From Pectobacterium sp013449375 (lineage in GTDB: Bacteria > Pseudomonadota > Gammaproteobacteria > Enterobacterales > Enterobacteriaceae), in NCBI RefSeq assembly GCF_048593165.1, contig NZ_CP184271.1: DNA of 64,000 nucleotides. One strand, written 5' to 3'. The stretch's first letter is position 1. Each line of letters starts with the position of its first letter. Positions 7,914-17,300 of this stretch are shown one piece after another. The translations under genes and the position numbers were made by a program. The notes under the pieces are model-generated. The model was given only the letters and a program-made list of their open reading frames with translations. It did not search any database and was not told the DNA's origin.

Positions 7914-9538
7914 GCATTGAATTTACGCCCTGGCCAGAGGAACTGGCGCAGCGTTACCGCGACAAAGGGTACTGGGTCGGCTTGCCGTTAACGGATGTCT
8001 GGGAGCGCCATCTGGCGACGCAACCTGACGCCGTTGCAGTGGTGTGCGGTGAGCGTCAGTGGAGCTATCGCGAGCTGGATCGGCAATCTTCCGCGCTGGC
8101 ATCGCGCCTGACGGAAAGCGGCCTGCGCTGCGGTGACACCGCGCTGGTGCAACTGCCGAACGTAGCCGAGTTTTACCTGACCTTTTTTGCATTGCTGAAA
8201 ATGGGCGTCGCGCCGGTTAACGCACTGTTCAGCCATAACAAGCTGGAACTGCTGTCGTACGCCACGCAGATCGAACCGCGCTTACTGATTGCCTCGGCCG
8301 AGCACCCGCTGTTTGGCAACGGCGAGTTTCTGGATCGGCTACAGACGCAGGTTCCTCGCCTGCAAACGGTGGTGATGCTCGGCGACAGCCCGCTGGGGCA
8401 CAGTCTGTCAGACTGGTTGCAACCGCGCACTTCAGCCAGCCAGTATCAGCCTTCTGCGTCGGGGCAGGTGGCTTTCTTTCAGCTTTCTGGCGGCAGTACC
8501 GGTACGCCGAAGCTGATCCCCCGTACCCATGACGATTACTACTACAGCGTGCGCCGCAGCGTGGAAATTTGCGAGCTGACGCCACAAACCCGCTACCTGT
8601 GCGCCTTGCCCGCACCGCATAACTTCCCGCTAAGCTCGCCCGGTTCGCTCGGCGTGTTTTACGCTGGTGGACGCGTCGTGCTTGCACCGGATCCGGGGGC
8701 GATGACCTGCTTCCCGCTGATCGAACGCCACCAGATCGATATTACCTCGCTGGTGCCGCCCGCCGCCGCATTGTGGATCCAGGCGGCCGAGCAGTTTGGT
8801 GGGGCGCTGCATAGCCTGAAGATCTTGCAGGTGGGTGGGGCGAAGCTGAGTGAAACCGTCGCCCGCCGCATTCCGGCGGTGCTTGGCTGCCAGCTACAGC
8901 AGGTACTCGGGATGGCGGAAGGGCTGGTGAACTACACCCGACTGGATGACAGCGACGAGCATATTTTCACCACGCAAGGCTACCCGATGAGCCCGGACGA
9001 TGAAGTGAAGGTGTTGGACATCGACGGCAATCCGCTGCCGAGAGGCGAGGCAGGGCTGCTGGCGACGCGTGGCCCGTATACCTTCCGTGGCTATTACCGC
9101 AGTCCGGAACACAACGCCCACGCCTTCGACAGTGAAGGCTTCTACCACTCGGGCGATGTGGTGCAGATGACCGAAGACGGCTATTTGCGTGTGGTCGGAC
9201 GGGAAAAAGATCAGATTAACCGCGGTGGTGAAAAGATTGCCGCCGAAGAGATCGAAAATCTGTTGCTCAAGCATGATGGCATTCTTCATGCCGCGCTGGT
9301 GTCCATGCCCGATCCGATTATGGGCGAGAAGAGCTGCGCTTTTCTGGTGGTCAGCGATCCCGCGCTGAAAGCCATTACGTTGAGAAAATATCTTCGCAAT
9401 CAGGGTATTGCTGAATTCAAACTGCCGGACCGCTTCGAGATGATCGACGCCTTGCCCGTTACGCCGGTCGGCAAGATTGATAAGAAATCACTCCGTCAGC
9501 GCATCCAGACCCAACTTAGCACTCAAAACCGAACATAG
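7910..9538 (+). CDS. entE: 2,3-dihydroxybenzoate-AMP ligase (EntE/AmoE-like)
   Basis: Stand-alone adenylation enzyme of 542 residues that activates DHB and loads it on the aryl carrier domain of the next gene product. Motifs: SGGSTGTPKLIPRTH (phosphate loop, with the S-G-G-S-T-G form usual for aryl-acid ligases), PAPHNFPLSSPGSLG, QVLGMAEGLVNYT, YHSGDVV, GREKDQINRGGEKI and the C-terminal catalytic lysine in TPVGKIDKK. The PHNFPLSSPG stretch is characteristic of DHB-specific enzymes. The ATGA overlap with entC indicates translational coupling. Confidence 0.93.
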   Translation: MSIEFTPWPEELAQRYRDKGYWVGLPLTDVWERHLATQPDAVAVVCGERQWSYRELDRQSSALASRLTESGLRCGDTALVQLPNVAEFYLTFFALLKMGVAPVNALFSHNKLELLSYATQIEPRLLIASAEHPLFGNGEFLDRLQTQVPRLQTVVMLGDSPLGHSLSDWLQPRTSASQYQPSASGQVAFFQLSGGSTGTPKLIPRTHDDYYYSVRRSVEICELTPQTRYLCALPAPHNFPLSSPGSLGVFYAGGRVVLAPDPGAMTCFPLIERHQIDITSLVPPAAALWIQAAEQFGGALHSLKILQVGGAKLSETVARRIPAVLGCQLQQVLGMAEGLVNYTRLDDSDEHIFTTQGYPMSPDDEVKVLDIDGNPLPRGEAGLLATRGPYTFRGYYRSPEHNAHAFDSEGFYHSGDVVQMTEDGYLRVVGREKDQINRGGEKIAAEEIENLLLKHDGILHAALVSMPDPIMGEKSCAFLVVSDPALKAITLRKYLRNQGIAEFKLPDRFEMIDALPVTPVGKIDKKSLRQRIQTQLSTQNRT

Positions 9539-9564
9539 TATTCAAAACCAATAAGGATTTTGTG

Positions 9565-10440
9565 ATGGCAATCCCTTCTATTGCTTCTTATCCCCTGCCG
9601 CGCGCACAGGATTTCCCTGGGAACAAGGTTTCCTGGGCGTTTGAACCTGAGCGCGCGGTGCTGCTGATTCATGACATGCAAGACTATTTCGTGAATTTCT
9701 ATGGCGCGGATAGCCCGCTGGCGCAGCAGTTGATCGAGAACATTGTGGCGTTGCGAACCTACTGCAAAGCACAGGGGATTCCGGTGGTGTATACCGCGCA
9801 GCCGAACGCACAAAGCGCGGCCGACCGGGCACTGCTGAACGACATGTGGGGCGCAGGGCTGAATAATCATCCTGAAAAACAGCGCGTCGTGAGTGCGCTG
9901 GCACCGGATGATCACGACACGGTGCTGGTGAAGTGGCGCTACAGCGCTTTTCACCGTTCGCCGCTGGAACCGATGATGAAGGAGATGGGTAAAGATCAGC
10001 TGATTATCTGCGGCGTTTACGGGCATATCGGCTGCATGATTACCGCGACGGATGCCTTCATGCGCGACATCAAGCCGTTCATGGTCGGCGATGCGGTGGC
10101 GGATTTCTCACTTCAGGAACACCAGATGGCGCTGAAATATGTGGCGACGCGCGCCGGACGGGTGGTTAGCACGGCAGAACTTACAGGAGAAAAAATGGCA
10201 CAGGCACTGACAAAGCAAGCACTGAGAGCACACCTGCTGACCTTGATCGACGAAGATGAAGATCAATTCGATGAAGATGAAAACCTGATCGACTACGGTC
10301 TGGATTCGGTGCGCATGATGGCGCTGCTGACCGAATGGCGCAATCAAGGGGTCACGCTGAGCTTTGTCGATTTGGCGCGTAACCCCAGCCTGAATGCCTG
10401 GTGGGCGCTGATTGAAAAACAGCAGGGAGCCGCATCATGA
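9565..10440 (+). CDS. entB: Isochorismatase with C-terminal aryl carrier domain (EntB/AmoB-like)
   Basis: Bifunctional 291-residue protein. Residues about 1-210 are an isochorismatase (AVLLIHDMQDYFVNFY with the catalytic Asp, VKWRYSAFHRSPL, ICGVYGHIGCMITATDAF). It hydrolyses isochorismate to 2,3-dihydro-DHB. Residues about 215-285 form an aryl carrier domain with the phosphopantetheine serine in DYGLDS (S248). The ATG at 9565 is chosen, with AAGGA nine bases upstream; a GTG immediately before would add one residue. DHB is loaded by the EntE-like ligase and the carrier is activated by the EntD-like transferase. It overlaps the following NRPS gene by four bases (ATGA). Confidence 0.93.
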   Translation: MAIPSIASYPLPRAQDFPGNKVSWAFEPERAVLLIHDMQDYFVNFYGADSPLAQQLIENIVALRTYCKAQGIPVVYTAQPNAQSAADRALLNDMWGAGLNNHPEKQRVVSALAPDDHDTVLVKWRYSAFHRSPLEPMMKEMGKDQLIICGVYGHIGCMITATDAFMRDIKPFMVGDAVADFSLQEHQMALKYVATRAGRVVSTAELTGEKMAQALTKQALRAHLLTLIDEDEDQFDEDENLIDYGLDSVRMMALLTEWRNQGVTLSFVDLARNPSLNAWWALIEKQQGAAS

Positions 10441-13400
10441 AACCGTTGAGCGTTGCGCAGCGCGGGCTGTGGTTAGGCCATGCCCTGAATGATGATAAAG
10501 CGACGTTCAACACGGCGGAGTGCATCGCGTTTGATGGCAAAGTCGATATCGAAGCCATGCTGAGTGCGATCCGTCAGGCGGTCATGGAGTGCGAGTGCCT
10601 GTACTGCCAGTTTGTTGAGGTTGCGGGTGAACAGGCCGAGCAGCCAGAGATCGGCTTTGTGGCCTCACAGCTGCCAGTGCCGATTGGCGTGCTGCCGATT
10701 AGTGAACTGTTGCCTGCACCGATGACGGATGAAGAGCAGACGATACGCCAGTGGGCGCGTGAGGAAATCGCCCAGCCGCTGGATCTGCTGAACGGATTAC
10801 CCTGTCGCTTTGCGCTGCTGTGCGGTGAAAATCGCGATTTTCTCTACAGCTGCGTGCACCACATTGCGCTGGACGGTTTTGGCACGACGATGCTGTTTCA
10901 ACGCATCGCCCAGATCTATACCGCGCTGACGGCGGGGCAACCCGTGGCGGTGGCGGAGTTCGGCCCGTTCAGCGAGGTACTGGAAGAAGAACAGCAGCGC
11001 GATGCCAGCGGGCAGACGGTACAGTCGCGTGATTTCTGGCTGGAAACGTTGAACGCGATGCCGGAACCGACCAGCTTCAGCGAAAAGAAAGCACCTATCG
11101 CGGCGCGGTTTTTGCGCCAGAGCAGCGTGTTGCCAGCGGATATCTGGCAGCCTCTGATGGCGCTGTGTGAAGGCAACAAAATCAGCTGGCCGGATCTGTT
11201 TTTAGCGATGCTGGCGACGCACCTAAAACTGGTGTCTGACAGCGACCGACTGACGTTAGGCATGATGGTAATGAACCGTATCGGCTCTGCCTCGCTGACG
11301 GTGCCGAGCATGCAGATGAATATTGTGCCGCTGTGTATTCAGGTGGATGAGCAGGCGGACTTTGTCACACTGGCGCAGCAGGTGGCTCGCACCAAACGTA
11401 CGCTGCGTCGGCATCAACATTATCGCTATGAGCATTTACGGCGCGATCTGAATCGCGTTGGCGGCGAGCAGCGGCTTTTCGGCCCGCTGATCAATATCAT
11501 GCCGTTCGATCATCCGCTCAGCTACGGATCGCTGTCGTCCAGCACGCTGAATCTCAGCGCCGGGCCAGTAGAAGATCTGACGATCGAGATCCATTTCAAA
11601 CCCGATGGCACACCGGTATTGGACTTTGATGCCAACCCAGCCTGTTACAGCGCAGAAGCGCTCGCCAGCCTGCAAGAAACGCTGTTCACGCTGCTTCAAC
11701 GCTGGCTAGCACAGCCGCAGCAAACCAGTGGTGAGCTGTTGGGAAACTGGCTGCGTGAAGAGCGTGAGCTGGCGTTGCTCACCAGCCGCGAGCCTGAGCC
11801 GTTCGTTGAACCCGTTCTGACGGCGATCGCCAAACAGGCGCGTAAAAACCCGAATCATCCGGCGCTGACACAGCGCGACCGGCAGTATAGCTATCAGCAA
11901 CTGCTGGATCTGAGCGGCCAGGCCGCCGCGGCGCTGCATGAACGCGGCGTTCAGACCGGTGAGCGCATCGGTGTCATGCTGAACCGCAGTCCGGAAGCCC
12001 TCATTTGCCTGCTGGCCGTGATGCAGTGCGGCGCGGTGTATGTACCGCTCGACCCTGAACAGCCGCACGAACGTCAGCAGCACATCATCCAGATTGCCGG
12101 GTTACGCACGATTGTGACGCAGGCGGACTACCAGCATCGGCTGGCGTCGGTCTTTTCCGGCGAAATCGTTCTGGCGGGGCATCTTCTGTCATCCAACACA
12201 CAGGCCGCCGCTCTGCCGCCTGCGGAAGCGAGGGAAGGGCAAATTGCCTATATTATGTTCACCTCAGGATCGACCGGATTGCCGAAAGGGGTAGAGATCG
12301 GTGTCAGCGCACTGGATTACTTCATCGCAGCGGCACGCCAGCGCTATGGCCTGCGCGCGGCGGATCGCGTGTTGCAATTTGCCCCGTTTAACTTTGATGC
12401 CAGCATTGAAGAGATCTTTGCCACGCTGACCAGCGGTGCAACGCTGGTGCTGCGCACCGATGAGATGCTGGAGTCGATTCCGACCTTTGTCGAACAGGTT
12501 GAAGAACAGGCGATTACCCTGCTCGATCTGCCGACGGCATTCTGGAATGAATGGGTCGTGGCGCTGAAAACCGGCGCACTGACCCTGCCTTCCGCACTGC
12601 GCGCCATCATCATCGGGGGTGAAGCGGTGTACCCCGAACAACTGGTGCAGTGGCAACGCCATGCGCCGGATACGCTGCGCTTAATTAACACCTATGGCCC
12701 AACGGAAACCACGGTAGTCGCGACCAGCTGCGATCTGCAAACGCAGTCTGCCGATGTGGCGCAGCTTCCTATCGGTCTGCCGTTGGCGGGTGTCAACGCG
12801 CTGATTCTGGCGGCGGGCGACCGCCCTGCGGCGGAAGGGGAACTAGTGCTGCTGGGGCCAACGCTGGCGGCGGGTTACATCGGTACAGAACACACGGCGT
12901 TTACGCAAATAGCGGTGGGCGATCGGGAGCTTCCGGCTTACCGCACGGGTGACAGAGTACGGCTGGAAAAAGGACAATTGCTCTACCTCGGGCGTATGGA
13001 CAACGAATTTAAAATCAGCGGCTACCGGATCCAGCCGGGGGAAGTTGAAGCCCATCTGTTGGCACAGCCGGACGTCGATGAAGCCTGTGTTCAAGGCATT
13101 GTTTACCCCAACGGCGTGCGGCGCTTGGTGGCGTTTATCGCCAATAAAGTAGGCGAGATCGATGCCCGTACGCTGAAACAGCGTTTGGGCAGCGTGCTGC
13201 CGCCAGCGATGCTCCCCACCGATTACCGTGCCTTCCGTCAGTTGCCGAAAACCGGCTCCAACAAGGTCGACCGCAAGCGTCTGCTGGCGGAATACCGCGA
13301 TGAGGCTCCAGTGCGGATGTTAGCCAGCGAAACCGAAAATCGGGTCAGCGCCATTTGGCAGCAGATCCTCGGTGTGTCGGGGATCCAATCGCGGGATAAC

Positions 13401-13580
13401 TTCTTCGAGCTGGGTGGACAGTCGTTGCAGACCATCCAGATCGTCAACCGTCTGGCCGCTGAATTTTCCGTCAGCATCAAGGTGTCTGATGTGTTCGATC
13501 ATCCTCAGCTCAGCGACTTCTGCCGCTATCTGGACGACAGGCTGTCACAGGACGAAAACAGCGTGGAAATGGTGTGGTAG
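10437..13580 (+). CDS. amoF: NRPS module C-A-PCP, predicted lysine-activating (AmoF-like)
   Basis: 1047-residue nonribosomal peptide synthetase with one module. A condensation domain spans roughly 1-430, active-site HHIALDG at H141. An adenylation domain spans about 460-960 (FTSGSTGLPKG near 608, YGPTE, YRTGD, catalytic K in KTGSNKVDRK). A peptidyl carrier spans about 970-1035, GGQS with S996. The specificity residues read by motif alignment are D-A-E-D-I-G-T-V-V-K. The acidic E and D in the pocket suit a basic side chain, and the string resembles lysine codes I recall from chrysobactin/myxochelin-type enzymes. The C domain would couple DHB from EntB to lysine. No epimerase or thioesterase is present. 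The symbol rests on operon order and is an inference. Confidence 0.8.
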   Translation: MKPLSVAQRGLWLGHALNDDKATFNTAECIAFDGKVDIEAMLSAIRQAVMECECLYCQFVEVAGEQAEQPEIGFVASQLPVPIGVLPISELLPAPMTDEEQTIRQWAREEIAQPLDLLNGLPCRFALLCGENRDFLYSCVHHIALDGFGTTMLFQRIAQIYTALTAGQPVAVAEFGPFSEVLEEEQQRDASGQTVQSRDFWLETLNAMPEPTSFSEKKAPIAARFLRQSSVLPADIWQPLMALCEGNKISWPDLFLAMLATHLKLVSDSDRLTLGMMVMNRIGSASLTVPSMQMNIVPLCIQVDEQADFVTLAQQVARTKRTLRRHQHYRYEHLRRDLNRVGGEQRLFGPLINIMPFDHPLSYGSLSSSTLNLSAGPVEDLTIEIHFKPDGTPVLDFDANPACYSAEALASLQETLFTLLQRWLAQPQQTSGELLGNWLREERELALLTSREPEPFVEPVLTAIAKQARKNPNHPALTQRDRQYSYQQLLDLSGQAAAALHERGVQTGERIGVMLNRSPEALICLLAVMQCGAVYVPLDPEQPHERQQHIIQIAGLRTIVTQADYQHRLASVFSGEIVLAGHLLSSNTQAAALPPAEAREGQIAYIMFTSGSTGLPKGVEIGVSALDYFIAAARQRYGLRAADRVLQFAPFNFDASIEEIFATLTSGATLVLRTDEMLESIPTFVEQVEEQAITLLDLPTAFWNEWVVALKTGALTLPSALRAIIIGGEAVYPEQLVQWQRHAPDTLRLINTYGPTETTVVATSCDLQTQSADVAQLPIGLPLAGVNALILAAGDRPAAEGELVLLGPTLAAGYIGTEHTAFTQIAVGDRELPAYRTGDRVRLEKGQLLYLGRMDNEFKISGYRIQPGEVEAHLLAQPDVDEACVQGIVYPNGVRRLVAFIANKVGEIDARTLKQRLGSVLPPAMLPTDYRAFRQLPKTGSNKVDRKRLLAEYRDEAPVRMLASETENRVSAIWQQILGVSGIQSRDNFFELGGQSLQTIQIVNRLAAEFSVSIKVSDVFDHPQLSDFCRYLDDRLSQDENSVEMVW

Positions 13581-13588
13581 GGAAAATG

Positions 13589-14356
13589 ATGAACAAAGCA
13601 CAACCTCTTCAGTTTGATTTCAGCGGCAAGACCGTCTGGGTCACCGGTGCGGCGAGCGGTATTGGCGAAAGCATTGCCCGCCAGTTCGTTGCGCTGGGCG
13701 CGAATGTGGTCGGTTTCGACCGCGCATTCCGACATGACGATCATCCGTTTCGCTGTGTGATGCTGGATATCAGCGAGCCGGACAGCGTGGCGACGGTCTG
13801 TCGCCAGCAGTTGGCAGAAACGGGGCTCGACGTGCTGGTCAACGCCGCCGGGATTCTGCGCCTGGGCGACATCGACGCGCTGAACGTGGACGACTGGCAC
13901 CAGAGCATCAACGTCAACGCCTCTGGCGCGTTCTACCTGTTAAACACACTGGTTCCACATTTCAAGCAGCAGCGCCGCGGGGCGATTGTCTGCGTCGGCT
14001 CCAATGCCGCGCATGTTCCCCGTATGCAGATGGCGGCGTACTGTGCCTCGAAAGCGGCGCTCACCAGTCTGTCTCACTGTGCCGGTCTGGAACTGGCGCC
14101 TTACGGCGTGCGTTGCAATCTGGTGTCGCCGGGATCGACGGACACGCCGATGCAGCGTGGCATGTGGCACAGCGCCGATGCCGAGCAGCGCACTATCGCG
14201 GGCTTTCCTGACCAGTACAAACTGGGAATCCCGCTGGGCAAGATCGCTCAGCCGGACGAGATCGCCAATACCGTGGTTTTTCTGGCTTCCGATCTGGCCA
14301 GCCACATCACCATGCAGGATGTGGTGGTGGACGGTGGGGCAACGCTGACGGCCTGA
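13589..14356 (+). CDS. entA: 2,3-dihydro-2,3-dihydroxybenzoate dehydrogenase (EntA/AmoA-like)
   Basis: Short-chain dehydrogenase of 255 residues that oxidises 2,3-dihydro-DHB to DHB with NAD+. The Rossmann glycine motif is TGAASGIG. NAAG follows at the beta4 position. The catalytic Ser lies in VGSNAA, and Tyr and Lys in AAYCASKAAL. The C-terminal motif is VVDGGATL. Of the tandem ATGs at 13586 and 13589 I choose the second, which has AGGGA five bases upstream; a GTG at 13574 overlaps the previous gene. Placement between the two large NRPS genes is typical of the amonabactin operon and differs from E. coli entCEBA. Confidence 0.92.
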   Translation: MNKAQPLQFDFSGKTVWVTGAASGIGESIARQFVALGANVVGFDRAFRHDDHPFRCVMLDISEPDSVATVCRQQLAETGLDVLVNAAGILRLGDIDALNVDDWHQSINVNASGAFYLLNTLVPHFKQQRRGAIVCVGSNAAHVPRMQMAAYCASKAALTSLSHCAGLELAPYGVRCNLVSPGSTDTPMQRGMWHSADAEQRTIAGFPDQYKLGIPLGKIAQPDEIANTVVFLASDLASHITMQDVVVDGGATLTA

Positions 14357-14378
14357 TTTGCTGAGAGAGTGACAAGTC

Positions 14379-17300
14379 ATGAAAGATATCGTAACGCTGT
14401 TAAAGCAGTTGGAACGGCAGGGTGTCCGTCTGGCGTTAAATGCGCAGGGGCAGTTGATTTCGCAGTCCAGCAAAGACGCGATCACGCCAGAGATTGGGCG
14501 CACGATTAAGGAAAACAAAGACGCCATCGTCCGCTGCCTGACGGCACAGCAGGCGTTTGAACGCCCCATCACGCCGCAGAATGCGACGTCCGGCCCGCTG
14601 TCGTCATCACAGAGCGGACTATGGTTTATCGAGCAGTACGAAGAGCAATCACACCTCTACAATATGCCGGTCTATTTTCGTCTGACCGGCCCGCTGGATG
14701 TGGCGGCGCTGGAGTTTGCCTTTGACGCGCTGGCGCAGCGCCATGCCAGCTTGCGAACCCGTTTTGTGGTCAATGAACAGGGCAAGGGCGAACAGCGTAT
14801 CGATGCCTATCAACCGTTTGTGATACAGCATGATGATTTCTCATCGTTGCCGGAAGCGGAACGGGAAGCACGCTTGCAGCAGCAGGTGAAAGCGGAAATC
14901 AGCCGCCCGTTCGATCTCACTGCGGGCGATCTCACCCGCGTGCGGTTGGTGAAAATGAGCGAACGGGTGCACATTTTGATGATCACCCAGCACCATATTA
15001 TTTCCGATGGCTGGTCGGTGAAGAATCTATTTGCGGATTTCAAACCGGCTTTTCTGGCTTGTCAAAACCGCCAGCCTTACCCCGTCGAGCCTACTCAGCT
15101 TAACTATATCGACTACGCACACTGGTTCAATTCCGACTCATTTCTGGATTACCACAATGAGTTCAAACCGTTCTGGGTTGAGCGGCTGACGGGGATTCCT
15201 GAAGTACACAGCTTGCCGTTGGATAAACCGCGCCCGGCACACCAGAACAGCGGCGGTGAGGTGATCTTCTCCGCGATCAACAACGATCTGTGGGATAAAT
15301 TTAAACGCCTGTGTCAGCGCTACAATACGTCTAACTTCATTGGCCTGCATGCGGTGTTCTCCCTGATGCTGGCGCGCATCAGCGGTGAAAAAGACATCGT
15401 CATTGGTTCGCCGCTGGCCTACCGCGAACGACCGGATATCGAAGATGTCGTCGGCTTCTTCGTTAACACCATAGTGCTGCGCACTCAGTTACAGGACAAC
15501 CAGAGCTTCGTGGATTACCTGCAATATTGCCGCGAGCAGGATCTGTCGGCCTTCGATCATCAGCTTTATCGTTTTGAAGCGCTGAGCGAGGCGATCGGTT
15601 CCGATCGCACCACCGCGATCAACCCGATCTTCCAGGTAATGCTGGTGTATCAGGCTAAAGTGGATTTCAACGATCTGATTCCTGGCTGTGATGCAGCGGA
15701 AGAAACCTCGCCGGTACTGCCCGCCAAGACCGATATCTCGGTCAAGGTGACGGAGTTGATGGGCGAGGTGCGGCTGGACTGGCTGTTTGCCACTGCACTG
15801 TTTGAGCGCCAGACGATCCAGTATTACGCCGATCGTTTTATCCGGCTGATTGAGGCCGTGGTTGAGGCTCCGGAAACTGACGTCTGGCATCTGCCGCTGA
15901 TGGAAGCGGATCGCTTTGCCGCCGTGTTGGCGGAAAGTCAGCAACTGCCGCGTAGCTATCCGCAGCCACAGCTGACGGTAACCGACGTGATTGAAGCCAT
16001 CGCCCAGCGCGATCCTCAGCAACTGGCGATAGCCTTTGACGGCGAACAGCGCACGGATACGCTGACGTACGCTGAGCTGAACAGGCAGTCGAATCAGCTG
16101 GCGCACTGGCTGCACCGTCAGGGGCTGGGTGAACAATCGCTGGTTGGCGTGCTGGCGAAACGCGATCGTTATTTTGTCATTGCGCTGCTGGCCGTCTGGA
16201 AAGCAGGAGCCGCCTATGTGCCGCTGGATCCCGATTATCCGCCGGAGCGGCTGCGCCACATCATTACCGATGCCAATCTTGCCGTGATTCTTGGCGGCGA
16301 TAGGCAACAGCTGACGCAGTGGTCTGCCGAACAACGTATCGATCTGGCCGATCCTGCGGTTGTCGCGCTGTGGCACGATCTACCGGGCGATGAACCGCCA
16401 GCCATTCCGCGCCATGCACAACAGCTGGCGCAGGTGATCTACACTTCGGGATCGACCGGTCTGCCGAAGGGCGTGATGATCGAACACGGTTCGCTGATCA
16501 ATCTGCTGGACGATCATCGCGATCGCATCGCGTTCACGCCGCAAAGCACCATGTTCAACTGCATGTCGCTCTCGTTTGACGCCGGTAACATGACGACGCT
16601 GCTGCCGCTGAGCAGTGGTGGCACGCTGGCGTTTGGCGAACCTAACGATCGGGCGATTGTGCAGGCCGAACAGGCGGGCGCGACGCACCTGATCCTGCCG
16701 ACGGCGCTAATGTCGATTCTCGATCCGAAGCAGGTTAACGGTATTCAAGCCATTGGTATGGGCGGTGAAGCCTGTCCGAACGCGGTGGTGGAAAACTGGG
16801 CCGACAAGGTCGCGCTGTACAACATGTACGGGCCGACGGAATGTACCGTCACCGCATTGAGCACCCGCTTGCGTAAAGGTCAGCCCGTCACCATCGGTCA
16901 ACCCATCGCTCATATTCAGGCGCTGATTTTGGACGCTGCCGGGCAATTGTGTCCGGCGGGCGTGCCGGGCGAGCTGTGCCTTGCGGGGCTTGGGCTGGCG
17001 CGTGGCTACCTCAACCAACCGCAGATGACCGCCAGCCGCTTTGAACACATCACGCTGAACGATGTGAACCATACCGGACAAGGTACAGCGACGCTGCGCA
17101 TTTATCGCACGGGTGATAAGGCCAGGCTGTTGAACAACGGTGACTATGAATATTGTGGCCGTATTGATGAGCAGATTAAGCTGCGCGGCTACCGCATTGA
17201 GCCGGGTGAAATTGAGGCACAGCTGGCGGTGGTATGTCCGTCTTTGAAACAGGTTAAAGTCATCGTGGCTCAGGTGGGGAACCGTCCGGCGCTGGTTGCC

